From Armatimonadota bacterium (GTDB lineage Bacteria > Armatimonadota > Armatimonadia > Armatimonadales > Capsulimonadaceae): a DNA stretch of 59,451 nucleotides. The translations under genes were made by a program, and so were the position numbers. The notes below the pieces were generated by a model. That model did not search any database. It was not told where the DNA came from and saw only the letters and a list, made by a program, of their open reading frames with translations. The stretch spans positions 1 to 59,451 of the forward strand of contig JANXNV010000032.1 in NCBI GenBank assembly GCA_025353925.1, written 5' to 3'. Positions 8,158 to 15,857 of the stretch are shown piece by piece. Within the stretch, counting starts at the first letter, position 1, and the number at the start of each line of letters is the position of its first letter.

Positions 8158-8706
8158 ATGGGCGCACCGCATAATTCCAAGCGATACGGCGAAACCTGGG
8201 ACCTGGAACATCTCGCTGCCGTCGGGCAGGAGATTGAATCAATCAAGAACCATGTCGTGGTCTCAGGCGGCTGGGCGTGGCACTACATGACGCCGCCGCA
8301 CGCGGAACTGAAGCACGCCCATGATCACAAAGACGCCGACCTGTTTGTGACCCCAGAAAACGTCCCGGAACTCATGGCGCTTCTGCTAGGGCGCGGCTAC
8401 CAGCGCACCTGGACGCGTTTTGACGGCCAGAGCGACGACTTCCACCGTTACGTGCGGACAATGGACGCCGCCAAGCCTATCAAAGTGATCTTAGACCTGT
8501 TCACGGGCGACGTACCATTCGTGACGACAGCGTCCGGTGTGCAGGTGGTCGAGCCGCGTCATCTGCTTTCTTTGTACGGCGTCAAGCATTCCAGTGACCA
8601 GTGCTTCGCGGTCCAGATTGCGAAGCGGCTGGTCGCCGCAGGCATTGATCCGAATGGACGAGCGGAGATGGCCGACTTCAGCGAGTTCCTGGATTGTACG
8701 TCATAG
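8158..8706 (+). CDS. Nucleotidyltransferase-like protein paired with the RNA ligase
   Basis: This 182-residue protein has a GGWAWHYM helix start, then HDHKDADLFVTPE and IKVILDLFTGD. The pattern GG-W...(H/D)xDxD followed by a later acidic strand is that of small polymerase-beta-type nucleotidyltransferases of the kind that act on tRNA or proteins (MNT/AbiEii-like). Here the first catalytic aspartate may be at D59 or D61. It begins directly at the stop of the RNA ligase gene (TAGATG), so the two form one operon. Together they suggest RNA end repair: one enzyme adds or trims, the other seals. The nucleotidyltransferase call is by motif and context. Confidence 0.65.
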   Translation: MGAPHNSKRYGETWDLEHLAAVGQEIESIKNHVVVSGGWAWHYMTPPHAELKHAHDHKDADLFVTPENVPELMALLLGRGYQRTWTRFDGQSDDFHRYVRTMDAAKPIKVILDLFTGDVPFVTTASGVQVVEPRHLLSLYGVKHSSDQCFAVQIAKRLVAAGIDPNGRAEMADFSEFLDCTS

Positions 8707-8916
8707 CGGATTTAGAAGCAACTTTACTACTACCTTAACCCACTCCAATGTCAATCCGCCGCAAACGGCGATTGGCGTCCTTTGGCAGGATGCCCTTGCG
8801 TTCTCGCCATTCACGTTCGCGCCCAAACGAGGGTATGCAGCGCGGCGCGGTCCGGTGAATGCACTTTTCTTCGACTTCTCCGCGAGCGCCCCAGACCCGC
8901 ACGCTTCTTCTTCGAC

Positions 8917-9052
8917 GCTCTACGTCGGGCTTGAGCCGTCGGCGGCGGACGCTCCGGTGGAGCCGTCGGCGGTGCAGGCGATCAGCAATCCGAGCGCCTC
9001 GGGTACTGGGATGAGAGCGGGGACGGATGTCGGGGTATGGTTGTTTGAGTAG
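8917..9052 (+). repeat. Dispersed tail repeat, copy A
   Basis: First and most complete of three related stretches. On the plus strand it encodes LYVGLEPSAADAPVEPSAVQ, then AISNPSASGTGMRAG and TDVGVWLFE before a TAG at 9050-9052. Copies B (11984-12088) and C (13811-13936) share the same ending. It looks like the 3' end of a once longer gene that has been copied or shuffled. No start or upstream domain can be assigned. Confidence 0.7.
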
Positions 9053-9088
9053 CGGCGGGAAACCCAGCGGCTGGGCCTTCCCGCAGTA

Positions 9089-9223
9089 ATGGCGCAGAAG
9101 GAGCATTTGCGCCACTTCGTGGAGAGCCAGATACTCGAGGAGCCGCACCTGGGGATGGAAGCGTCCAGGGACCTTTCCTTTCTCCGTATGGGGCGCTCCA
9201 CGCCGAAAGCGACGAAAGTTTAG
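9089..9223 (+). CDS. Short open frame, possible gene relic
   Basis: A 44-residue frame (MAQKEHLRHFVESQILEEPH...) in the same frame as tail repeat copy A and directly downstream of its stop. The composition is protein-like and the frame stays open back to that stop codon. No ribosome site is visible. It is either a relic of the gene that supplied the tail repeat or chance. Confidence 0.25.
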   Translation: MAQKEHLRHFVESQILEEPHLGMEASRDLSFLRMGRSTPKATKV

Positions 9224-9292
9224 CCGCGATGGGCATCCCGCCTGCCGACCTCAGAAGTTTGCCGAAACCGATCTAGGGAGAAATCAAGAAAA

Positions 9293-10060
9293 ATGGAAAA
9301 TGGAGAAAATATGCCCGTCGTCATCCATATTCCTCACTCTTCTACGGCTATCCCTGAACAGGTGAGGAACCAGTTTTGCATCAGCGCAAAAGAACTTGAG
9401 GCTGAGATCGTTCGAATGACGGACAGTCATACGGACGACTTGTTCGCTTTTTGCGGTGAGGAGGTCCAAACGCTCATCTACCCTGCAAGCCGCCTTGTGG
9501 TCGATCCAGAACGGTTTCGCGATGACGCGGAGGAGCCGATGGCGAAGCGGGGGATGGGAGCCGTATACACGCGGACGGCGCACGGGCAGGCACTTCGTCT
9601 GCCATTGAGTGAGGACGCACGCGAAGTTTTACTTTCAAGGTTTTACGACCCGCACCATGCGCGGCTCTCGGAAATGGTCCAGAGAGCCTTGGAAGAAAGC
9701 GGTGAGTGCCTGATTCTCGACGCCCACTCGTTTCCGTCCGCTGCACTTCCATGCGACCTCGATCAAGGTGCTTGCCGCCCGGACATCTGCCTGGGAACAA
9801 ACGCCTTTCACACGCCGAACGCACTGGTTGCGTATGCCGAGGCAATCTTCCGCGCCGAAGGCTTTTCCGTAGCTGTGGACAGTCCTTATGCAGGCGCATT
9901 GGTGCCAATGGCTTTCTGGGGGAAAGACGAAAGGGTGAGAGCGCTCATGGTGGAAGTCAATAGGCAGCTTTACATGGATGAGTCAACGGGCGAGAGGCAC
10001 AGAGGCTACGAAGAGGTGCGAGTAAAAATACAGTCGTGCCTGGCGAGGCTTTGCGGGTAA
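9293..10060 (+). CDS. N-formylglutamate amidohydrolase family protein
   Basis: The protein (255 aa) carries the family motifs: VVIHIPHSS near the N-terminus, ASRLVVDPERF, LILDAHSFPS with the metal-binding D-H pair, PDICLGTN-AFHTP and MVEVNRQLYMDE near the C-terminus. These define PF05013, zinc-dependent hydrolases that release formate from N-formylglutamate in histidine breakdown or act on related formyl or amidated substrates. No hut genes are nearby, so the substrate is open. ATG 9293 has GGGAGAAATCAAG upstream; ATG 9311 with GGAG 5 nt away is equally plausible and starts just before the conserved motif. Confidence 0.85.
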   Translation: MENGENMPVVIHIPHSSTAIPEQVRNQFCISAKELEAEIVRMTDSHTDDLFAFCGEEVQTLIYPASRLVVDPERFRDDAEEPMAKRGMGAVYTRTAHGQALRLPLSEDAREVLLSRFYDPHHARLSEMVQRALEESGECLILDAHSFPSAALPCDLDQGACRPDICLGTNAFHTPNALVAYAEAIFRAEGFSVAVDSPYAGALVPMAFWGKDERVRALMVEVNRQLYMDESTGERHRGYEEVRVKIQSCLARLCG

Positions 10061-10111
10061 CAAACACGGTAGGACTTTGCAGGCGACAAACACGGTAGGA
10101 CGTTGCAGGTG
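10060..10111. repeat. 26-bp imperfect tandem repeat
   Basis: Two adjacent 26-bp units (10060-10085 and 10086-10111) differing at two positions, followed by a partial third unit. The array starts at the stop codon of the amidohydrolase gene. Confidence 0.85.
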
Positions 10112-10164
10112 ACAAACTAGCAGTAGGTGACGAGTCCTTTACGAAGTCAGCGAGGAAAAACAAA

Positions 10165-11787
10165 ATGTGGTACAGAAGCAAATCAGGCGACGCAAATTCA
10201 GAAGCATCGGACGATAACACGCGGCAAGCAAACGCCTACTTTCAATCGCCTGCAAATTCTATATTGCCTGCAAATTCTATATTGCCTTCAAGGCAGAAGA
10301 CGCCAAAAGACGCATCGGTCTCCAAACCCTTCCCCATCCTCATGGACCGCCTGGCGACGGCGGGGCTGTCCCGTCTTTACGAGCACATGATTCAAGGACC
10401 GTTCGCCATGCTTTCGGCATCTCGCGGCGAGAACGCCACCGAAGAGCAGCGGGCCGAAAATAACTTACGCTCACGGCAGCTTCGCACCCATTTACGCTCG
10501 CTCGGCTACGGCTATGTGGACACGCGTGGGATGTGGAAAGAGATGGATAATCCTCTCGCCAAGCACGTTCGCGAAAAGTCGTACTTCGTGCCCGGTATGT
10601 CCGAGAGCGATGCACGAGAAGTCGGCCAAGTCTTCGACCAGGAAGCAGTGCTGCACGGTAATGCAGGGCAGTACGGCGTTGCCTATCTACAGGAACCTGA
10701 AGCGGAAGAACCCTTTCGCTCTGTAGCGGATGACTTCCATGTCGTCGACCGAGAACGCGGCTATGACCCTGACATTTACACGGGGATCGGCGACAAAGAG
10801 TTCGCGCTTGAACAGAGTAATCCGCAAAACAAGGCTGCACGCTTCTGCATCCCGCTGGCGCGGTATGCGGCTGTGGGGCTTGAGCCAGACGGCCTCCTGT
10901 GCTATTCGGCGATTCAAGGCAAGCCACCCCCGGATTCAAGTCGTCTCGGCGTGGTGGTATTATCCCGTGCGCTGCATTTCGAGACTTGGAACAATGCGTC
11001 TCCGTGGTGTTTCCTGCCGTTTCGCGATGTGGGTAAGGTACGGGAGGGAGATCGGGGAGACGCTCGAACGAGGCTGGCGCAGTTAGATGCAAAGTCAGAA
11101 CCCTCCGAGGTGTCCGAGCCGAAACCACTTGACCTGTTCGTGTCACGCAGCGGCGAGACGCCCCAGATGCAACCCGTCCCGTTTGCCGCAGGTCACGATG
11201 ACTATGTGCGCTCGCTGTCGCGGCAGGCTCTCTTCAGCGGCAATGCCCTCGGCGCAGCAGAATACATTATGGGCAACCCTTACGGCTCCCAGCGCGAGGG
11301 TTTGTCTTCCGTGTATGTGGACAAGCCTGGCACCGTCCATGTCATGCGACCCCACGGCCACACTGTCGCCGCGTACAATGCGATCAGAGACAATTTGCCC
11401 GCAGAGTATGAAGCCAGCCGAGAAACTTTGCCGAAGTCTGGCATTGATTTCCGTGACCTGACGCGACTGTCTGGGGGCATCATGCGCGGCCAGTTCTATC
11501 CGCATGGCGTGGGGATGTCCGTAGATTTGCACCATCCGCCGATGCCCGCCCAGCTTCGGGCCATGGAAGACTACCATGCCACGACGAGGCAGGACACGTT
11601 CACGGCGGAGATTTACGACGGCAAGCACCTCGTCGGGCACGCCAAAAACATGGCCGAGCTAAGGCGCGTGCTGGCGCAGTCTGAAGGCGGCGCAGATGTG
11701 AGGCAGATAAAGCAGGAGGCAGTGGGAAGCCGAGGATTGGTGTTCCAGGAGGGGTTGGCATCGACGGTTGGAGGGAGAATTGGGTGA
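10165..11787 (+). CDS. Uncharacterised 540-residue protein
   Basis: I do not recognise this family with confidence. After a low-complexity N-terminus the region at about residues 77-180 (PFAMLSASRGE, RTHLRSLGYGYVDTRGMW, EKSYFVPGMSE, REVGQVFDQEAVLHG) looks like a compact domain seen in phage and plasmid hypothetical proteins. A second globular part lies at about 360-500 (GAAEYIMGNPYGSQREG, HVMRPHGHTVAAYN). The start has AGGA 8 nt upstream. An 18-bp duplication in the N-terminus repeats PANSIL in frame. The gene is flanked by two copies of the tail repeat. Function cannot be given. Confidence 0.6.
   Translation: MWYRSKSGDANSEASDDNTRQANAYFQSPANSILPANSILPSRQKTPKDASVSKPFPILMDRLATAGLSRLYEHMIQGPFAMLSASRGENATEEQRAENNLRSRQLRTHLRSLGYGYVDTRGMWKEMDNPLAKHVREKSYFVPGMSESDAREVGQVFDQEAVLHGNAGQYGVAYLQEPEAEEPFRSVADDFHVVDRERGYDPDIYTGIGDKEFALEQSNPQNKAARFCIPLARYAAVGLEPDGLLCYSAIQGKPPPDSSRLGVVVLSRALHFETWNNASPWCFLPFRDVGKVREGDRGDARTRLAQLDAKSEPSEVSEPKPLDLFVSRSGETPQMQPVPFAAGHDDYVRSLSRQALFSGNALGAAEYIMGNPYGSQREGLSSVYVDKPGTVHVMRPHGHTVAAYNAIRDNLPAEYEASRETLPKSGIDFRDLTRLSGGIMRGQFYPHGVGMSVDLHHPPMPAQLRAMEDYHATTRQDTFTAEIYDGKHLVGHAKNMAELRRVLAQSEGGADVRQIKQEAVGSRGLVFQEGLASTVGGRIG
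10249..10284. repeat. 18-bp exact in-frame tandem duplication
   Basis: Copies at 10249-10266 and 10267-10284 inside the 540-residue gene add a second PANSIL block and keep the frame. Confidence 0.95.
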
Positions 11788-11983
11788 GGAGAATTGAGGA
11801 GGGAGAATTGAGTGAGGTGCTGCCGTCTGCTATCTCGGTAATGGTTTGTCTTGCCTTGTCAGATTAGCAAGCGGCGCACCTCATGAAATGTAGTTACATT
11901 TTTGGATTATGGTACGAAAAACTTTGTTTTCGTACTATGCCTGTTCTAATTCTGCCTGTTCTAGGCGAGCGCCTCTCCCCCTC

Positions 11984-12088
11984 GCTCTACGTCGGCGGCG
12001 GACGCTCCGGTGCAGGCGATCAGCGGCGCATCCGCGGCGGGCACGGGGATGAGAGTGGGGACGAATGTTGGAATTTGGGTGTTTGAGT
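11984..12088 (+). repeat. Dispersed tail repeat, copy B
   Basis: Closely matches copy A but lacks two short blocks of 14-15 bp, each bounded by short direct repeats in copy A. The 3' part still encodes VQAISGASAAGTGMRVG followed by TNVGIWVFE and TAG (12086-12088); the upstream frame is broken by the deletions. Confidence 0.7.
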
Positions 12089-12136
12089 AGAGGAGGCAGA
12101 GCGACATGGCGGGGCGGTGGAAAACTGAAAAGGTAA

Positions 12137-13120
12137 TCAAGGGAAGTGCCATTTCTCTTGATCCCAAACCAGAATAAACTCTTCCCCGTTGACGGTGGCG
12201 GACAGCACGGGCGCAATCATACTTGTGATCGCTCTACACGCGGCCTCCAGGCTCGTGCCCTTCGGCATATTGTGTTGTGCCAGTGTCGCTCTAAAACCTT
12301 GCTGTTTAGCCTTGTCCTTGTAAAACTGCTCGGACAGGCCCACGGGCACCGTCGCTTCGATAGGCGTGCCGCGCCTCTCGAACGTCGCTTGAAAAGCCTT
12401 CTGGAGAGATGCTCCCAGCACAGAATTGAACAGACCGATCTCGTACAGATCGTGGTGATCTTTGAGTCGAGTATTACCCATGCCGAGTCGCACAATCGTC
12501 TGGTATTTCTCAGCAACAATCGTTTCGATGGGGTACATCCGCAGTACCGGAAAGAGCGCCGTATCCACCAAAAGTGCTGGAATGGCAACCCGTTTTGCGT
12601 CAGGGTGAACAGCCTCTCCAAACGAGATGTCGAGGTTGACGGGGCAGGCGCTGGTCCCTAGGCGGGCAGGTATTTTGGCGCTGTAGCCAGGATAGGTCCG
12701 TTCCTGTCCTGCTGCGCTGACCGTGATTGCGTCGGGGTCGAACACGACTTCGTCTTCCGCAGGGATGCTTGCGATTTCGCAGAGAACTTCCTTGATGCGG
12801 GTGGCACTGTATTCTCCGCGCATCAGAAAGTCAGCGTCTTTCGTGGTACGGCTGCTGTTGGCGTTGTAGTATGTGAACGCCATCGCCCCTTTCAGCGTGA
12901 AGTTGTCAGAATGCCTCGACTGTCCGATGCGCCACATAAAACGTTCGATGGCATAGCGCATCATCAGGCGCTGCATATCCCGGTGCGGCCTGCTGTTCTT
13001 GGAAAGTTCGGCGAGTCGTACCTTGACGGAAGGTTTTGCGCCCTTTGAGGCAGAGTCGCTTACGCCCTTTGAGGCAGAGTCGCTTACGCCCTGTGAGTGG
13101 ACACGTGAATCTGCTGTCAT
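12137..13120 (-). CDS. AbiEii-type nucleotidyltransferase toxin (type IV toxin-antitoxin)
   Basis: The protein (327 aa) has the AbiEii/AbiGii nucleotidyltransferase core: FTLKGAMAFTYY, then RTTKDADF with the catalytic D-x-D, VNLDISFGE, and the long conserved stretch IETIVAEKYQTIV...RLKDHHDLYEI. Toxins of this family modify tRNA or proteins with nucleotides and abort phage infection. The N-terminal 27 residues contain GVSDSASK twice, made by a 24-bp duplication; translation could also begin after it. Its ATG overlaps the antitoxin stop (ATGA), the usual order antitoxin then toxin. The gene looks intact. Confidence 0.88.
   Translation of the reverse strand: MTADSRVHSQGVSDSASKGVSDSASKGAKPSVKVRLAELSKNSRPHRDMQRLMMRYAIERFMWRIGQSRHSDNFTLKGAMAFTYYNANSSRTTKDADFLMRGEYSATRIKEVLCEIASIPAEDEVVFDPDAITVSAAGQERTYPGYSAKIPARLGTSACPVNLDISFGEAVHPDAKRVAIPALLVDTALFPVLRMYPIETIVAEKYQTIVRLGMGNTRLKDHHDLYEIGLFNSVLGASLQKAFQATFERRGTPIEATVPVGLSEQFYKDKAKQQGFRATLAQHNMPKGTSLEAACRAITSMIAPVLSATVNGEEFILVWDQEKWHFP
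13040..13087. repeat. 24-bp exact in-frame tandem duplication
   Basis: Copies at 13040-13063 and 13064-13087 encode GVSDSASK twice near the N-terminus of the AbiEii toxin. A diverged third unit follows. Confidence 0.95.
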
Positions 13121-13731
13121 TGCTGGGTCATTTCCAGGTAAGGTCTCATTCTGCTCCAGACGCGGTCACGGCTGGCATACTGGTACAGGTCATCCGCATT
13201 GATCTTGCTTTTGCCCCACGCGTCCTTGAGGGCTTCAAGGGCTACGTTCAGACCCACGCGCCCCGCATACTTGAAACAATCCGCCACGGCTTTCTCCACG
13301 GAATGGATGCGGACCTTTACTCCTTCAATGATATGCTCCTCGACGCCGTCGAGGAGCAGTTCCCGGTCCATACGGATGATCTGTGTCGGCATTTGACTGC
13401 TCGACGGCACGGAGGACCGCGACTGCCTTGGAACTGCCGCCCAAACAGCCCAGGGAATCTGTGTCCCGATGTCGTGAAAACTCAGAGCACTTGTGAGGGC
13501 AATGACAGAGTCAGGCATGATGGCCGTCACTACGGCGAGGCTATGATAAATGGAAGGTTCGGCGTCAGGAAGCGCATAGGCTCCTTTGCCTAACCTCACA
13601 ATAATCCCGTCGCGTACAAGTCTGTCTAGGTAGGAACCTGATACCTGAACATGGTCACGAAGCTGAGGTTCGCCGCTAACCGGTAAATTTTCCAAGTACC
13701 TTAGCACAGCGTCGCGTTTCGTCGCTTTCAT
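13117..13731 (-). CDS. AbiEi-type antitoxin/transcriptional regulator
   Basis: The N-terminus (MKATKRDAVLRYLENLPV...YLDRLVRDGIIVRLGKGAYAL) is a winged helix-turn-helix as in AbiEi antitoxins. It is followed by the antitoxin core with VTAIMPDSVIALTSALSFHD, IIRMDR, GVEEHIIEGVKVRIHSVEKA and ADCFKYAGRVGLNVALEALK. The family represses its own operon by binding inverted repeats. I prefer ATG 13731 because it lies exactly 6 nt after a TATAAT box and directly before the conserved MKATKRD; an ATG at 13758 would fall inside the operator. The 204-residue length is typical. It overlaps the toxin gene by 4 bp. Confidence 0.87.
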   Translation of the reverse strand: MKATKRDAVLRYLENLPVSGEPQLRDHVQVSGSYLDRLVRDGIIVRLGKGAYALPDAEPSIYHSLAVVTAIMPDSVIALTSALSFHDIGTQIPWAVWAAVPRQSRSSVPSSSQMPTQIIRMDRELLLDGVEEHIIEGVKVRIHSVEKAVADCFKYAGRVGLNVALEALKDAWGKSKINADDLYQYASRDRVWSRMRPYLEMTQQ

Positions 13732-13737
13732 GGAATA

Positions 13738-13743
13738 ATTATA
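13738..13743 (-). promoter_or_regulatory. -10 box of the abiE operon (leaderless spacing)
   Basis: TATAAT on the minus strand, followed by 6 nt (tattcc) and the ATG of the AbiEi gene. The spacing predicts a transcript that starts at or very near the start codon. Confidence 0.65.
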
Positions 13744-13748
13744 CCTCA

Positions 13749-13780
13749 TTTTATACAACTTATTATTAAGTTGTATAAAA
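13749..13780. promoter_or_regulatory. Perfect inverted repeat, likely AbiEi operator
   Basis: Two 13-bp arms, TTTTATACAACTT and AAGTTGTATAAAA, flank a 6-nt spacer just upstream of the -10 box. AbiEi proteins of known AbiE systems bind such repeats to repress their operon, so autoregulation is expected. Confidence 0.75.
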
Positions 13781-13810
13781 TCAACACTTTATTTTGCGTG
13801 CAAAAGCAGA

Positions 13811-13936
13811 CCGGTGGAGCCGTCGGCGGTGCAGGCGATCAGCAGTCCGAGCGTTTCGGGCAGGCGATCAGCAGTCCGAGCGTTTCGGGCACGGGGATGA
13901 GAGTGGGGACGAATGTTGAGTCTCGTTGTTTGAGTG
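13811..13936 (+). repeat. Dispersed tail repeat, copy C, with a 29-bp internal duplication
   Basis: Contains the same VEPSAVQAIS...SGTGMRVGTNV coding block as copies A and B. A 29-bp segment is exactly duplicated in tandem (13832-13860 and 13861-13889), and the terminal VGxWxFE codons have diverged. It lies just beyond the abiE operator. Confidence 0.75.
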
Positions 13937-14021
13937 ACAAAATTCGACAAAAGGCGCGGAGGCGAAAAAACCACCCACTTGTGGAAAAAAAGTTGCAGGA
14001 AGGCGTCGTTCTATATAAAAA

Positions 14022-14038
14022 AGCACCTTAAAGGTGCT
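14022..14038. promoter_or_regulatory. MqsA-type operator palindrome
   Basis: AGCACCT-TAA-AGGTGCT is a 7-bp perfect inverted repeat. Its core ACCT-N3-AGGT is the sequence recognised by E. coli MqsA. It lies just upstream of the mqsR-like frame, where an autorepressor site is expected. Confidence 0.7.
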
Positions 14039-14048
14039 ATAGTAGGAA

Positions 14049-14357
14049 TTGATTAACAGCGATCTTCCGAAATATGATCTTAATACGTTCCGCGCCACTT
14101 TCTCGAATGTCGCAGCGCTCAACATAACGCTGAGTGCTATGAAGGACGCCGCAGCGCTTGGCTTCGATGGAGCGGGGGTAGTTGCCGTGGTTCAAACAAT
14201 GAGGCCAGAGCATTTCTACAAGTAGATGCCTTCGACGGGGATCGCCTCGGAGTGGCAAGACGTATATCACGTCCCATCGGATGTGGGCGATCTTTATATC
14301 AAGTTCAGGGCTGAGGCGGTGATCGACTTCAGACTGTTGTCATTCAAACTGAGGTAA
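14049..14357 (+). pseudogene. mqsR: MqsR-like toxin interrupted by an amber codon
   Basis: The frame reads LPKYDLNTFRATFSNVAALN, MKDAAALGFDGAGVVAVV and MRPEHFYK, then TAG at 14223-14225, then MPSTGIASEWQDVYHVP and GDLYIKFRAEAVIDF to RLLSFKLR and TAA. This matches MqsR mRNA interferases from end to end; E. coli MqsR has FYKSMT where this sequence has FYK-stop-MP. A single change of a serine codon (TCG to TAG) explains it. There is also no ATG at the 5' end: TTG 14049 is the first possible start and has a poorly placed ribosome site. The toxin is therefore probably dead while the antitoxin gene 3 bp downstream is intact. Confidence 0.85.
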
Positions 14358-14360
14358 AAA

Positions 14361-14891
14361 ATGAGCAATTACATGGCAGAAAAAGTCCCGTGCGACGAGT
14401 GCGGAGGGGAAATGGCACGCGGGACGCGCAAAATGACAATCACTTATCAAGGGCTGGAGTCGCCACAGTTCGAGATGCCCGGTTACTACTGCCCCTCTTG
14501 CGAAGAGGGGTTTGTTACCGGAACGGACATGAAGATGTCCGATTATCAACTGAATCTACTCAAGGCCCGTGCCCAGAATCTTATGCTGCCCGAAGAAATT
14601 AAGAAAGCACGTAGAAAGTTGGGCCTGACACAGCGAGAAGCGGGGGCGATCCTCGGCGGTGGACCGAGCGCGTTTGGCGAATATGAGAAGGCCCGGAGGT
14701 TGCCGTCTCAGGCGATCTGCAGCGTTCTGCGTGTGTTGGATATGAATCCTGATGCCCTTGAACTTCTGCGGCGCGTGTACTTGGTGCATGAAAGGGAACG
14801 CACTGTGCCACCACCCATCCGTGTTCACAAACCATCTGAACGCAAGACGTATGCCCCCACTCACAACAACGAGCGGTCCGCGATAGTCTGA
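14361..14891 (+). CDS. mqsA: MqsA-like antitoxin with zinc and helix-turn-helix domains
   Basis: The N-terminal domain has two CxxC pairs, CDEC (C11, C14) and CPSC (C44, C47), as in MqsA, which binds zinc there and also binds MqsR. The C-terminal half is a helix-turn-helix with KKARRKLGLTQREAGAILGG and GPSAFGEYEKARRLP, very close in pattern to the MqsA DNA-binding domain. The protein is longer than E. coli MqsA (176 versus about 131 aa) because of a basic tail. GAGG lies 6 nt before the ATG. It should bind the palindrome at 14022-14038. With MqsR broken it would now be a stand-alone repressor. Confidence 0.88.
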   Translation: MSNYMAEKVPCDECGGEMARGTRKMTITYQGLESPQFEMPGYYCPSCEEGFVTGTDMKMSDYQLNLLKARAQNLMLPEEIKKARRKLGLTQREAGAILGGGPSAFGEYEKARRLPSQAICSVLRVLDMNPDALELLRRVYLVHERERTVPPPIRVHKPSERKTYAPTHNNERSAIV

Positions 14892-14967
14892 CTCGGAATC
14901 AGCAGCCATACGCTGAAGCCGTGTCCTTGCATTCGCTGTACCTGGCACGACAGAAAGAGTCTAAGAA

Positions 14968-15324
14968 ATGAGCAACAATGTTTTCGCTGACCTGGAGCTA
15001 TCAAATCCAGAAGAGCGCCTCTTAAAGGCCGACCTAGTTCTCGCTATTCGAAAGATGACGGCTGCCGCGGAAATGACGCAGGCTCAGATTGCCGACCGCG
15101 TGGGCATGGCCCAGCCACACGTTTCCAGATTGCTCAGCGGGATGACTAAGGACATCAGCGCCTTAGGGCTGCTGCGCGTCATCATCGCACTCGGGAGTGA
15201 TGTCTGTATTTCCATCGACGGCGCTCCACAGGGTGTTGAGGGCGGACTACAGGGTGCACGGCGCGGTCACTTCCGCGTGTCGGGTGCAAGGGTGCCCCTC
15301 GCTGCTGCCGCCGCTGCCGTCTAA
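14968..15324 (+). CDS. XRE-family orphan antitoxin (HigA-like)
   Basis: The protein (118 aa) opens with FADLELSNPEERLLKADLVL followed by a helix-turn-helix (MTQAQIADRVGMAQPHVSRL) and LGLLRVIIALGSDVCISI. This is the pattern of XRE antitoxins that pair with RelE/HigB-like toxins. The usual toxin gene would lie just upstream, but only 76 bp separate it from mqsA. It is thus an orphan, perhaps kept as an anti-addiction or regulatory protein. The last 30 residues (GARRGHFRVSGARVPLAAAA) are unlike the family and may be an altered 3' end. Confidence 0.75.
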   Translation: MSNNVFADLELSNPEERLLKADLVLAIRKMTAAAEMTQAQIADRVGMAQPHVSRLLSGMTKDISALGLLRVIIALGSDVCISIDGAPQGVEGGLQGARRGHFRVSGARVPLAAAAAAV

Positions 15325-15386
15325 CTACGGTAGGGGCCTTTGTTGCCTTTAATCGACTGGCCTCATCTTCTGTATAACCCCAAGCC

Positions 15387-15581
15387 ATGTGGCACAAAGA
15401 ATCCAGCCTGAACTCTTGCAGCGATGTGTATTTCCTCAAAAGCGTCGACGGCGTGCTCCGCGCAGGCACGGACCGAGGCGTCTTTGTGATCGGCGGAGAC
15501 GGATCGTGGTCGGCGGACAAGGCGTTTCCGCAGGCGACGTTCGACGTTTTGCAGGGGACGTGGGGCGGCCTGCACACCTAG
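15387..15581 (+). CDS. Small hypothetical protein
   Basis: A 64-residue frame (MWHKESSLNSCSDVYFLKSV...) with balanced composition and a glycine/tryptophan-rich end. No ribosome site is clear and I do not recognise it. Its stop abuts the ATG of the next short frame (TAGATG). Confidence 0.3.
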   Translation: MWHKESSLNSCSDVYFLKSVDGVLRAGTDRGVFVIGGDGSWSADKAFPQATFDVLQGTWGGLHT

Positions 15582-15683
15582 ATGCAGTCGGGCCAAGCGA
15601 CGAAGGCAAAAGACTTTTTGCCGAAAGAGCGGGCGTATCCTGTTCCTCCAAAAACTGCCCGACGCTTAGGAATGAGCGGCTGA
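15582..15683 (+). CDS. Very short frame, possible gene fragment
   Basis: A 33-residue frame (MQSGQATKAKDFLPKERAYP...) starting right at the previous stop. The composition looks protein-like, but length and lack of a ribosome site leave it doubtful. Confidence 0.25.
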   Translation: MQSGQATKAKDFLPKERAYPVPPKTARRLGMSG

Positions 15684-15857
15684 ACGCGGCGCACGTACTT
15701 CTCCATGTGGAACTGTTGAAAGCGACCACATCCGAAGTATAATGTGAAGGAGAAGGCAGACAAGCGCCAAGAGTCAGGCTGCCTTCAAAGAGCCATGTTT
15801 CTCACGAGCTATCCTAAGTTTTCACAAATTGAAATACGCCTCAGCACAAACTGAACA

